A DNA stretch of 64,000 bases. Origin: Achromobacter deleyi. GTDB lineage: Bacteria > Pseudomonadota > Gammaproteobacteria > Burkholderiales > Burkholderiaceae_B. A program made the translations under genes and the position numbers. Below the pieces are notes generated by a model that ran no database searches, was not told the DNA's origin, and saw only the letters and a program-made list of their open reading frames with translations. The stretch lies in assembly GCF_016127315.1 (NCBI RefSeq), contig NZ_CP065997.1, forward strand, positions 2,666,001 to 2,730,000, read 5' to 3'. Shown here piece after piece: positions 28,309 through 36,200 of this stretch. Positions within the stretch are counted from its first letter, which is position 1. Each line of letters begins with the position of its first letter.

Positions 28309-29268
28309 TCAGGGCCGCGGCAGGCGCGGGTCCGTTGTTGGCATGTCGACATCGCCGAGACCGGCGCGCAGTTGCACGATGTCGCGCTTGACGGCGTGGG
28401 TGAAGGCGCGCCAGGGCGCGCCGGCCTGCTGCTCGCGGCCGTCGACCCACATCAGTTTGTGGAAGAAGGGCGGCGCCACGATGGGCACCACGAACAGGTG
28501 CGGATCGCGCCGCTCGCTCAGCAGCCCGGCCGATTCGAAGATGGTGACGCCGACGCCGTCGCGCACCAGCAGCATGCGCGCGCCCAGGGCGTCGACCTCG
28601 TGCACGATGTGCGGCGTCAACTGCAGCTGCTTCATCGCCTGGTCCAGGTCCAGGCGGGTGCCATGGCGCCGCGTGGGAATCAGCAGCGGCAGCCGCGCCA
28701 GCTGCTCCAGGGTCAGGCCCTGGTCCAGGTCCAGCCCATGGCGCCGCGCCAGGTCGCGCGAGCCGACCACGTAGACGGGTTCCAGGAACAGCAGGTCGCC
28801 CGCCAGCTGGCGCGGCCGCTTCGGTTCATAGATGACGGCGGCGGAAAGCTCGCCGGCAAGCAGCCAGTCATGCAGGTCGCCGCTGTGCCCTTCGCGCACC
28901 ACGAAGGTCAGGGCAGGGTACTGGCGCTGCACGCTGGCCATCAGCTTGGGGGCGATCGATTGCGAGAAGAACATCGGCACGCCCAGCTTGAACACGCCGG
29001 CCAGGTCGCGGTCGGCGGCCTTGCCTTCGGCCTTGATCTGGGCCACCTGCTGCAGGAAGCCGGCGGCCAGCTCCAGCAGGCGTTCGCCGGCGGCGGTGGG
29101 AATCACGCCGCGGCCATGGCGCCGCAGCAGCGGACAGCCCATTTCCTGTTCCAGCGCGGCCACCTGCCGGCTCAGCACGGACTGGTTCAGGCCCAGCGTG
29201 TCGGCGGCCCGGGAAAAACTGCCCGCCCGCACCGCCTCCCTGAGGTATTCGAGTTGCTGCGTGTTCAT
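28309..29268 (-). CDS. LysR-family regulator of the adjacent amino-acid transporter operon
   Basis: 319 residues: winged helix about 3-60 (YLREAVRAGSFSRAADTLGLNQSVLSRQVAALE) and a substrate-binding-like effector domain about 90-300, of the Cbl/nitrogen-assimilation-like LysR type with GVGVTIFESAGLL near the end. The ATG at 29268 starts the helix domain; the 344-residue frame would run over the operator. It is divergent from the ABC transporter operon with 176 bases between them, containing an ATGCA-N5-TGCAT palindrome, the classic layout for LysR control of the neighbouring operon. Confidence 0.9.
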   Translation of the reverse strand: MNTQQLEYLREAVRAGSFSRAADTLGLNQSVLSRQVAALEQEMGCPLLRRHGRGVIPTAAGERLLELAAGFLQQVAQIKAEGKAADRDLAGVFKLGVPMFFSQSIAPKLMASVQRQYPALTFVVREGHSGDLHDWLLAGELSAAVIYEPKRPRQLAGDLLFLEPVYVVGSRDLARRHGLDLDQGLTLEQLARLPLLIPTRRHGTRLDLDQAMKQLQLTPHIVHEVDALGARMLLVRDGVGVTIFESAGLLSERRDPHLFVVPIVAPPFFHKLMWVDGREQQAGAPWRAFTHAVKRDIVQLRAGLGDVDMPTTDPRLPRP

Positions 29269-29328
29269 GATCGACCGATCCGTTGCGCCATGCATATCGG
29301 GTCGACACGACCGCGCCTGCTGCAAGGT

Positions 29329-29343
29329 ATGCAAATAATGCAT
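29329..29343. promoter_or_regulatory. LysR-type palindrome ATGCA-N5-TGCAT
   Basis: Perfect 5-bp inverted repeat with an AATAA centre, in the AT-richer middle of the divergent gap between the LysR gene and the amino-acid binding protein gene, about 60 bases from the regulator start. It fits the T-N11-A rule of LysR sites. Confidence 0.45.
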
Positions 29344-29444
29344 GGCTGATAGTAGCGCAATCGGCTAGGTCCGCGCCATGGCGCTCCCTACACTGCCTGC
29401 ACGTTCCCGCTTCCGCCGGGACGACACATATACAAGGGGAATTC

Positions 29445-30461
29445 ATGCGTCTGCCCAGTCTTCTGGCCGGCCTCGCGCTGGCTGTCATTTCCGTTTCCAC
29501 GCACGCGGCGTCCACGCTGGACACCGTCAAGAGCCGCGGCACCCTGCGCTGCGGCGCCCTGAACGACATGCCGGGCTTCGGCTCGCCCGACAGCCAGGGG
29601 ACACTGCGCGGCATCGACGTCGACTTCTGCCGCGCCATCGCCGCCGCCACCCTTGGCGACGCCAACAAGGTTACCTTCGTGGCGACTTCGCCGCTGAACC
29701 GCTTTTCCGTGCTGCAGTCGGGCGATGTCGACGTGCTGATCCGCCAGACCACCCAGACCTTCACGCGCGATTCGCAGCTGGGCTTGCTGTGGGCCGGCAT
29801 CACGGTCTATGACGGCCAGGGCTTCATGGTGCGCAAGGACATGGGCGTGACCTCGGTCAAGGAGCTGGACGGCGCCAGCATCTGCCTGCTGCCGGGCAGC
29901 AACACGGAACAGAACATCGCCACGTTCTACCAGGCCAACGGCATGCGCTACAAGCCGATCTCGATCGACAACGCCGACGCCCTGCGCCGCGCGTTCTTCG
30001 AGGGCCGCTGCGACGTCTACGTGGGCGACCGCGCCCAGCTTGCCGCCAACCGCTCGGTCGCGCCCAAGCCCGACGATTACGTCATCCTGCCCGAGGTGCT
30101 GGCCAAGTCGCCGCTGGGCCCGATCGTGCGCCAGGGCGACGACCAGTGGCTCAACATCGTCAAGTGGACCATCTATGCGACGCTGCTGGCCGAGGAAAAC
30201 GGCGTCGACAGCGCCAACGTCGAGGCCAAGCGCGCCGACGGCGCCAACGCCGAAGTCGCGCGCCTGCTGGGCAAGACGCCGGGCCTGAGCAAGCAGCTGG
30301 GATTGGCCGATGACTGGGCCTACCAGATCGTCAAGCAGGTCGGCAATTACGGGCAGATCTATGACCGTTCGCTGGGCGAGAAATCGCCGCTCAAGCTGCC
30401 GCGCGGCCTGAACAAGCTGTGGACCGACGGCGGTCTGCAATACGCCCCGCCGTTCCTGTGA
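29445..30461 (+). CDS. Polar amino-acid ABC transporter, periplasmic binding protein (AapJ-like)
   Basis: 338 residues with a signal peptide (LLAGLALAVISVSTHAAS). The mature part begins LDTVKSRGTLRCGALNDMPGF and continues with LRGIDVDFCRAIAAATLG and NRFSVLQSGDVDVLIRQTT, the general L-amino-acid (AapJ/BztA) binding-protein pattern. It captures an amino acid for the two permeases and the ATPase encoded next. ATG follows AAGGGGA. First gene of an operon continuing to 35058. Confidence 0.93.
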   Translation: MRLPSLLAGLALAVISVSTHAASTLDTVKSRGTLRCGALNDMPGFGSPDSQGTLRGIDVDFCRAIAAATLGDANKVTFVATSPLNRFSVLQSGDVDVLIRQTTQTFTRDSQLGLLWAGITVYDGQGFMVRKDMGVTSVKELDGASICLLPGSNTEQNIATFYQANGMRYKPISIDNADALRRAFFEGRCDVYVGDRAQLAANRSVAPKPDDYVILPEVLAKSPLGPIVRQGDDQWLNIVKWTIYATLLAEENGVDSANVEAKRADGANAEVARLLGKTPGLSKQLGLADDWAYQIVKQVGNYGQIYDRSLGEKSPLKLPRGLNKLWTDGGLQYAPPFL

Positions 30462-30469
30462 GCCACGCC

Positions 30470-31645
30470 ATGACGGATGCGACGACGATGGCGCCGGCGC
30501 CGCCGCGCGCCGCCGGCCAGACGCCCGGCGCCCTGCGCCGCAAGCTGTGGCAATGCGCGGTGGGCGCGGCGCTGGCGCTGCTGGTGATCGCCAGCGGCTT
30601 CATCCTGCGCGATAACCTGCAGCGGCTGGGGCTGACGGTCGGCTTCGACTTCCTGCAGCGGCCCGCGGGCTTCCAGATCGGCGTGTCGCTGCTGCCGTAC
30701 GCGCCGACCGACTCGATCGCCTACGCCATCCTGACCGGCGCGCTCAACACGGTGATGCTGGTGGTGCTGGCCGGTGTCTGCGCCACGGTGCTGGGCGTGG
30801 CCATCGGGCTGGCGCGCCGCAGCGTCAATCCGCTGGTGCGCGGCCTGACGCTGGGCTATGTGGAACTGCTGCGCAACACGCCGCTGCTGATGCAGATCCT
30901 GCTGTGGTCGGCCGTGCTGCTCAAGCTGCCGCCCGCGGCCAAGGCGCTGCAATGGGGCGGCCTGACGCTGAGCCAGCGCGGCATCTATTTCCCGTCGCTG
31001 CATTTGGTGGCCGGGCAGGGCATGGCGCTGGCGGCCTGCGTGGCCGCCGCGCTGGCCGCCGCCGTGGCGGTGCGGGCCGGCTTGCGCCGCTTGCGGCCGG
31101 GCGCGGGCCGCGCGCTGTGGATGGGAGGGGCGGCGGTGGCGGGCCTGGCCGTCCTGGCGTCGTGCTGCGCGGCGCTGGGCGTGTTCGAAGTCAGCGTGCC
31201 GGTGCGGCGTGGCTTCAACTTCCAGGGCGGCGCGAGCCTGTCGCCGGAGTTCGCCGCCATGCTGATCGCCCTGACGCTGTACTTCGCGGCCTTCATCGCC
31301 GAGATCGTGCGCAATGGGGTGGACTCGGTCGCGCGCGGCCAGTGGGAAGCCTCTCAGGCGCTGGGCCTGTCGGGCCTGACGACGATGCGCGAGGTGGTGT
31401 TTCCGCAAGCCCTGCGCATGATGGCGCCGGCGCTGATCGCGCAATACGTGTCGCTGATCAAGAACTCCAGCCTGGCCATCGCCATCGGCTATCCGGACCT
31501 GTTCTGGTCGGTGTTCACGACCATCAACATCACGGGACACGCCATCGAAGGGGTGTTGCTGCTGGCCGGCGCCTACCTGGTGCTGACGCTGGGCACCTCG
31601 TGGGCGTTGAACCTGTGGTACGCACGCCTGCGCCGCAAAGGATGA
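30470..31645 (+). CDS. Amino-acid ABC transporter permease (AapQ-like)
   Basis: 391 residues, inner membrane. Long N-terminal part with one membrane helix and a periplasmic loop, then a standard permease core; the ATPase-contact EAA loop is seen as VARGQWEASQALGLSG. AapQ/BztB family members have this extra length compared with HisQ-type permeases. A GTG at 30458 that overlaps the binding-protein stop (GTGA) is an alternative start adding four residues; both would be translationally coupled. Works with the permease at 31650 as a heterodimer. Confidence 0.92.
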   Translation: MTDATTMAPAPPRAAGQTPGALRRKLWQCAVGAALALLVIASGFILRDNLQRLGLTVGFDFLQRPAGFQIGVSLLPYAPTDSIAYAILTGALNTVMLVVLAGVCATVLGVAIGLARRSVNPLVRGLTLGYVELLRNTPLLMQILLWSAVLLKLPPAAKALQWGGLTLSQRGIYFPSLHLVAGQGMALAACVAAALAAAVAVRAGLRRLRPGAGRALWMGGAAVAGLAVLASCCAALGVFEVSVPVRRGFNFQGGASLSPEFAAMLIALTLYFAAFIAEIVRNGVDSVARGQWEASQALGLSGLTTMREVVFPQALRMMAPALIAQYVSLIKNSSLAIAIGYPDLFWSVFTTINITGHAIEGVLLLAGAYLVLTLGTSWALNLWYARLRRKG

Positions 31646-31649
31646 TTCC

Positions 31650-32711
31650 ATGACATTGCCTCTTTTCCTGCGGCCGTATTTCGGCACGGCCGGGCGCACC
31701 CTGTTGACGGTCTGCAGCCTGCTCATTCTCTACAGCCTGGCCGCGCCGGTCTGGCGCTGGGCCATCGCCGACGCGGTCTGGACGGGCGACGCCCAGGCCT
31801 GCCGCGCCGCCGCCGGGGCCTGCTGGAGCTACGTCGGCGTCAAGCTGGATTTCTTCCTGTTCGGCTTTTTCCCGCCAGCGCAGCAGTGGCGGGCCGGCAT
31901 CGCCATGGCCATCCTGGTCCTGGTGATCGCCGCCAGCCTGTTGCCGCGCTTCTGGCGCGCGCCGCTGCTGGCGGTGTGGGCGGCCAGCGTGGCCGTGGTG
32001 CTGTGGCTGATGGGCGGCGGCGCCGGCCTGGCGCCGGTCGCCTCGGACAGCTGGGGCGGCCTGCCGCTGACGCTGCTGCTGGCCGCCTACGGCCTGGCGC
32101 TGGGCTACCCGCTGGGCATCCTGCTGGCGCTGGCCCGCACCGGCAGCATTCCGTTGCTGCGCTACGTGGCGGTGGTCTTCATCGAGGGTCTGCGCGGGGT
32201 GCCGTTCGTGGCCATCCTGTTCATGGCCAGCGTGACACTGCCGCTGCTGCTGCCGGAAGCGGCCACGCCGGGCAAGCTGCTGCGCGCCTATATCGCCTAC
32301 AGCTTCGTGGCCGCCGCCTATTTCGCCGAGGGCTTTCGCGGCGCGCTGCTGGCCATGCCGCGCGGCCAGACAGAGGCGGCCAACGCGCTCGGCATGGGCT
32401 ACTGGCAGACGATGCGCGACGTGATCCTGCCGCAATGCGTGCGCAGTTCGCTGCCAATGCAGGTCAACACCGTGGTCAGCTTTTTCAAGGACACCTCGCT
32501 GGTGGTGATCATCGGCCTGACCGATTTCCTGCGGGCGGTGTCCGCCGGCTCGCGCGACGCCGAATGGCTCGGCTTCGACGTCGAGGGCTATGCCTTTGCC
32601 GCCGCCACCTACTTTTGCATCTGCTTCGCCATGAGCCGCTATTCGGCCTGGCTGGAAGGTCGCCGCGGCGGGACCGTGGCGGCCGCGCCCGCCGCGGGGC
32701 AGACGCCGTAA
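31650..32711 (+). CDS. Amino-acid ABC transporter permease (AapM-like)
   Basis: 353 residues, inner membrane; several hydrophobic helices and the EAA loop [19 protein letters not shown], followed by [25 protein letters not shown], which matches AapM/BztC permeases. It begins four bases after the AapQ-like gene. The two permeases form the channel for the same amino acid. Confidence 0.92.
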   Translation: MTLPLFLRPYFGTAGRTLLTVCSLLILYSLAAPVWRWAIADAVWTGDAQACRAAAGACWSYVGVKLDFFLFGFFPPAQQWRAGIAMAILVLVIAASLLPRFWRAPLLAVWAASVAVVLWLMGGGAGLAPVASDSWGGLPLTLLLAAYGLALGYPLGILLALARTGSIPLLRYVAVVFIEGLRGVPFVAILFMASVTLPLLLPEAATPGKLLRAYIAYSFVAAAYFAEGFRGALLAMPRGQTEAANALGMGYWQTMRDVILPQCVRSSLPMQVNTVVSFFKDTSLVVIIGLTDFLRAVSAGSRDAEWLGFDVEGYAFAAATYFCICFAMSRYSAWLEGRRGGTVAAAPAAGQTP

Positions 32712-32722
32712 TGGAGAACACG

Positions 32723-33499
32723 ATGGTTCAACACGACACGCAAGACGCCGCCCTGGCCATCCGGCTCAAGGACGTCGAGAAATGGTACGGCCGCATGCAC
32801 GTGCTGCGCGGCATCACGCTGGACGTCGCGCCGGGCGAGAAACTGGTCATCTGCGGCCCGTCGGGCTCGGGCAAGTCGACGCTGATCCGCTGCATCAATC
32901 AACTGGAGGCGCACCAGCGCGGCAGCATCACGGTGGAAGGCATCGCGTTGTCCGACGACCCGAAGGTGCTGCGCAGCATCCGCCGCGAGGTCGGCATGGT
33001 GTTCCAGGGCTTTCACCTGTTCCCGCACCTGACCATCCTGGAGAACTGCATCCTGGCGCCGATGCGCGTGCGCGGCCTGGACCGCGCCAGCGCCGAGCGC
33101 ACCGCCATGCAGTACCTGGAAAAAGTGCGTATCCCGGACCAGGCCGGCAAGTATCCGAGCCAGCTGTCCGGCGGCCAGCAGCAGCGCGTGGCGATCGCGC
33201 GCGCCCTGTGCATGCAGCCGCGCGTCATGCTGTTCGACGAGCCGACCTCGGCGCTGGACCCGGAGATGGTCAACGAGGTGCTGGACACCATGATGGAACT
33301 GGCCGAAAGCGGCATGACCATGCTGTGCGTCACGCACGAGATGGGCTTTGCCCGCAAGGTGGCCGATCGCCTGGTCTTCATGGACCAGGGCCAGATCGTG
33401 GAGGAGGGCGCGCCGGACGAGCTGTTCGACAATCCGCGTTCGCCGCGCCTGCAGGCCTTCCTGGGCAAGCTGATGCGGCCGACTCAGGAGCACGCATGA
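32723..33499 (+). CDS. Amino-acid ABC transporter ATP-binding protein (AapP-like)
   Basis: 258 residues. Walker [11 protein letters not shown]-loop [10 protein letters not shown], signature LSGGQQQR, Walker B MLFDEP and the switch His in VTHEM are complete. It energises uptake of the amino acid on the cytoplasmic side. The ATG at 32723 has GGAG six bases upstream; an ATG at 32711 that overlaps the stop of the permease gene is the other candidate (four residues longer). Confidence 0.94.
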   Translation: MVQHDTQDAALAIRLKDVEKWYGRMHVLRGITLDVAPGEKLVICGPSGSGKSTLIRCINQLEAHQRGSITVEGIALSDDPKVLRSIRREVGMVFQGFHLFPHLTILENCILAPMRVRGLDRASAERTAMQYLEKVRIPDQAGKYPSQLSGGQQQRVAIARALCMQPRVMLFDEPTSALDPEMVNEVLDTMMELAESGMTMLCVTHEMGFARKVADRLVFMDQGQIVEEGAPDELFDNPRSPRLQAFLGKLMRPTQEHA

Positions 33500-33903
33500 A
33501 CGCCGCCGCCCACCTCGCGCCGCCCGCGCTGCGCCACGTCGTCACGGACGGCGCGCCGACGCCGCGCGGCCATTATTCGCAGGCCATCGTGGCCGCGGGC
33601 CTGGTGCATGTCTGCGGCCTGCTGCCGGTCGATCCCGAGTCCGGCCGCATCGTCGGCGCCGACGGCGCGGCGCAGATCGCGCGCGTGCTGCGCAGTCTCG
33701 ACGCGGTGCTGCGCGCCGCGGGTTCGGAGGCGGGCAGGGTGGTGTCGCTGCAGGTGTTCCTGTGCGACAGCGCCCTGTGGCCGGTCGTCAACCAGGCCTG
33801 TGCCGACTACTTCGGCGACCACCGCCCCGCCCGCACCGTCGTGCCGATCAGTCCGCTGCGCGACGGCGCGCTGATCGAATTGAACGCCATCGCGCTCGCC
33901 TGA
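33496..33903 (+). CDS. RidA-family protein
   Basis: 135 residues of the YjgF/YER057c/UK114 fold: [22 protein letters not shown], then [10 protein letters not shown]. The usual catalytic Arg is not at its common position but lies in [13 protein letters not shown], as in RidA. RidA hydrolyses reactive enamine/imine intermediates of PLP enzymes to keto acids. It overlaps the ATPase stop by four bases (ATGA) and precedes a PLP enzyme gene, so it probably clears imines made by that enzyme. Confidence 0.9.
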   Translation: MNAAAHLAPPALRHVVTDGAPTPRGHYSQAIVAAGLVHVCGLLPVDPESGRIVGADGAAQIARVLRSLDAVLRAAGSEAGRVVSLQVFLCDSALWPVVNQACADYFGDHRPARTVVPISPLRDGALIELNAIALA

Positions 33904-33933
33904 GCGCCATTCCCTCCTGCCACTTTCACCACT

Positions 33934-35058
33934 ATGACCGTTCATCCGCTGTTCGACCCTCGCGACTTCCGCATCCCCGAGGGCGTTTCCCACGTGTGCG
34001 CCGCCGGCGAGACGGCGTTCTTGCGCCGACACGACGAGGCCTATGGCCGCTATGTCCGCGACAAATCCAGCGGCGCCCGCGGCCGCGCCGCGCAGGAGGC
34101 GCAGGTCGAGCGCGCCCGCGAGCAGGTCGCGGCGCTATGGGGCGTGCCGGCCGGCGACATCGGCTGGGTGGGCTGCGTCGCCGAAGGCGTGTCGCTGGTG
34201 CTGGAGAGCATCGACTGGCGCCCGGGCGACAACATCTGCGCCATGGCCACCGAGTATCCCTCGCTGGTGGCGCCGTTCCTGGCGCGGCGGGACGCGCCCT
34301 ACCAGCTGCGGTTCGCCGATCCCGCCAGCGCCGCGGGCGTCGCGGCGCGGGTCGACGACCGCACGCGCGTGATCCTGGTCAGCTACGTGTCGTACCTGAA
34401 TGGCGAGCGCTTCGATCTCGGCCCGCTGCGGCAGGCGGCGGACGCGGTGGGCGCGCTGCTGATCGTCGACTTCACCCAGGCCTCGGGCTACCTGCCCATT
34501 GACGCCGAGGTGGCGGACTTCGCCTTCAGCGCCAGCTACAAATGGATGCTGGGCATGACCGGCGTCGCCACCGCCTGCTGGAACCGCCGCCGCCAGCCCG
34601 ACTGGGCCCCGGCCACCGCCGGCTGGTACTCGCTGGCCAACGACAACACCCGCTTCGACGCCGGCATCACGCTGCGCGGCGACGCGCTGCGCTTCACCCG
34701 CGGCAATCCGGCCCACGCCAGCCTGTATGTGTTGTCCAGCGCGCTCGACTACCTGGCGCGGTTCGAGGCCGACGCCGTCCAGGCGCACGTGCAGGCCCTG
34801 ACCACCGACCTGCTCGGCCGCCTGGCGGGCCTGGGCATCGAGCCGTCGACGCCGGCCGATCCGGCCCGGCATGGCGCCAGCGTCTGCGTTGCCCGTGCCG
34901 ACGCCCGCGCGCTGCATGAAGCGCTGGACCGCGAGCAGGTGCTGACCTGGAACGGGCGCGGCCGCCTGCGCATCAGTTTCCATGGCTACAACGGCACGGC
35001 CGATGTCGACCGGGTGGAAGCGGGACTGGCCAAGGCCCTGGCCGAAGTCATGGCGTAG
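33934..35058 (+). CDS. Class V aminotransferase-fold PLP enzyme
   Basis: 374 residues. The PLP lysine is K203 in FSASYKWMLG, preceded by the PLP Asp/His-equivalent segment LLIVDFTQASGYLPID, and TRGNPAHASLYVLSSAL follows; all fit class V (cysteine desulfurase / isopenicillin N epimerase / kynureninase-like) enzymes. The exact reaction is not readable: epimerase, lyase or transaminase remain possible. It is the last gene of the transporter operon, 30 bases after ridA, so its substrate is probably the imported amino acid. Confidence 0.85.
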   Translation: MTVHPLFDPRDFRIPEGVSHVCAAGETAFLRRHDEAYGRYVRDKSSGARGRAAQEAQVERAREQVAALWGVPAGDIGWVGCVAEGVSLVLESIDWRPGDNICAMATEYPSLVAPFLARRDAPYQLRFADPASAAGVAARVDDRTRVILVSYVSYLNGERFDLGPLRQAADAVGALLIVDFTQASGYLPIDAEVADFAFSASYKWMLGMTGVATACWNRRRQPDWAPATAGWYSLANDNTRFDAGITLRGDALRFTRGNPAHASLYVLSSALDYLARFEADAVQAHVQALTTDLLGRLAGLGIEPSTPADPARHGASVCVARADARALHEALDREQVLTWNGRGRLRISFHGYNGTADVDRVEAGLAKALAEVMA

Positions 35059-35077
35059 GCGTGGCGTTGGCGCGCGC

Positions 35078-36187
35078 TCAACGCGGCGCGCGGGCAACGC
35101 GCTGGCCGGCCGGCGCCTGCGCGCGTCGCAGCCCGCGGCGGCGCCACCACAGCCAGATGCCGCTGATGCCGAGCGCGCCGAGCCCCAGGCCCAGCAGGGC
35201 GACGGCGGCTTCACCCGCCACGCCGCCCAGCTCGCCGGTGTGCAGCGGATACAGGATGGAGTTGATCCGCGCGCCGGGGTCGAGTTCATTCCAGCGCTGC
35301 GCCGCCACCACCGTCGCGGTGCGCGGATCGAGCCAGACCGTCGAGCGGCCGTTGGGATGCGGGTCGTCCGGCAGGCGCATGCGCACCGCCAGCGGACGGT
35401 CGGCGTGCGGGGTATAGAGAAAGAAGCCGATGGCGCCATCGGGGTAGGCCGCCTGGGCCGCGGCCGCCAGTTCGTCCAGCGGACGCATCGGCGCCTGGCC
35501 CGGCGCCAGCTTGGGCGCGACGACGCGCGGCTGGCCGCTGGCGGCGGTGATCCAGCCGCCGATCGGACGCCAGGCCAGGTAGGCGCCGCTGGCGATACAG
35601 ACCGCCAGCGCCAGCGCCAGCAGCGCGCCGCCGTTGCGGTGCACGTCGAACAGCGCGCGCAGGGTGCCCTTGTCGAACACCATGCGCAACGACGGCGGCC
35701 ACTTGCGCGGCCACCACAGCACCAGCCCCGACAGCATCAATAGCAGGTAGGCCAGCGAGGCCCAGGCCAGCACGGCCTTGCCGGTCCGCTCGAGCAGCAG
35801 GGCGCTGTGCAGGTTGTAGGCCACGGCGACGAAGCCGTCGTTGTCGCCGCGCCGGCCCTGTTCGCGGCCGCTGGCGGGATCCAGATAGACCGTGCCGCGC
35901 CAGGCCGCGCGCACGCGGACCTGCACGGTTTCGCCGGGTTCGCGCGGCGGCCTGAAGGTGAATGCGGCCTGTGGGCCGAACTCGGCCGCGAGCGTGGCGC
36001 GCATCGATTCCAGCGAGGCCGGCTGCGCCGTCGCGGCGCCGGCCGCGACGAAATACACCGGATGCAGCCACTGGTCGAGCGGGCGCGCCACCACCAGCAG
36101 GGCGCCGCTCAACCCGGACAGGATCAGGATCCCGCCCAGGCCGAGCGCGATCCAGCGGTGGCAGGACAGCCACAGGCGGCGCGCCAT
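35078..36187 (-). CDS. PepSY-domain inner-membrane protein (ferric siderophore reductase type)
   Basis: 369 residues with four membrane segments (about 12-32, 145-168, 192-210 and 335-355) and PepSY-type periplasmic repeats; WHRWIALGLGGILILSG-like start, YNLHSALLLERTGKAVLAWASL and PLHTGELGG carry conserved histidines, as in PiuB/FsrB-like proteins that may bind haem and reduce siderophore iron. It is 13 bases after the TonB receptor gene, in the same direction, a common pairing for reductive release of iron. Enzymatic activity is inferred from the family. Confidence 0.85.
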   Translation of the reverse strand: MARRLWLSCHRWIALGLGGILILSGLSGALLVVARPLDQWLHPVYFVAAGAATAQPASLESMRATLAAEFGPQAAFTFRPPREPGETVQVRVRAAWRGTVYLDPASGREQGRRGDNDGFVAVAYNLHSALLLERTGKAVLAWASLAYLLLMLSGLVLWWPRKWPPSLRMVFDKGTLRALFDVHRNGGALLALALAVCIASGAYLAWRPIGGWITAASGQPRVVAPKLAPGQAPMRPLDELAAAAQAAYPDGAIGFFLYTPHADRPLAVRMRLPDDPHPNGRSTVWLDPRTATVVAAQRWNELDPGARINSILYPLHTGELGGVAGEAAVALLGLGLGALGISGIWLWWRRRGLRRAQAPAGQRVARAPR

Positions 36188-36200
36188 GCCCGGTCCGCGC

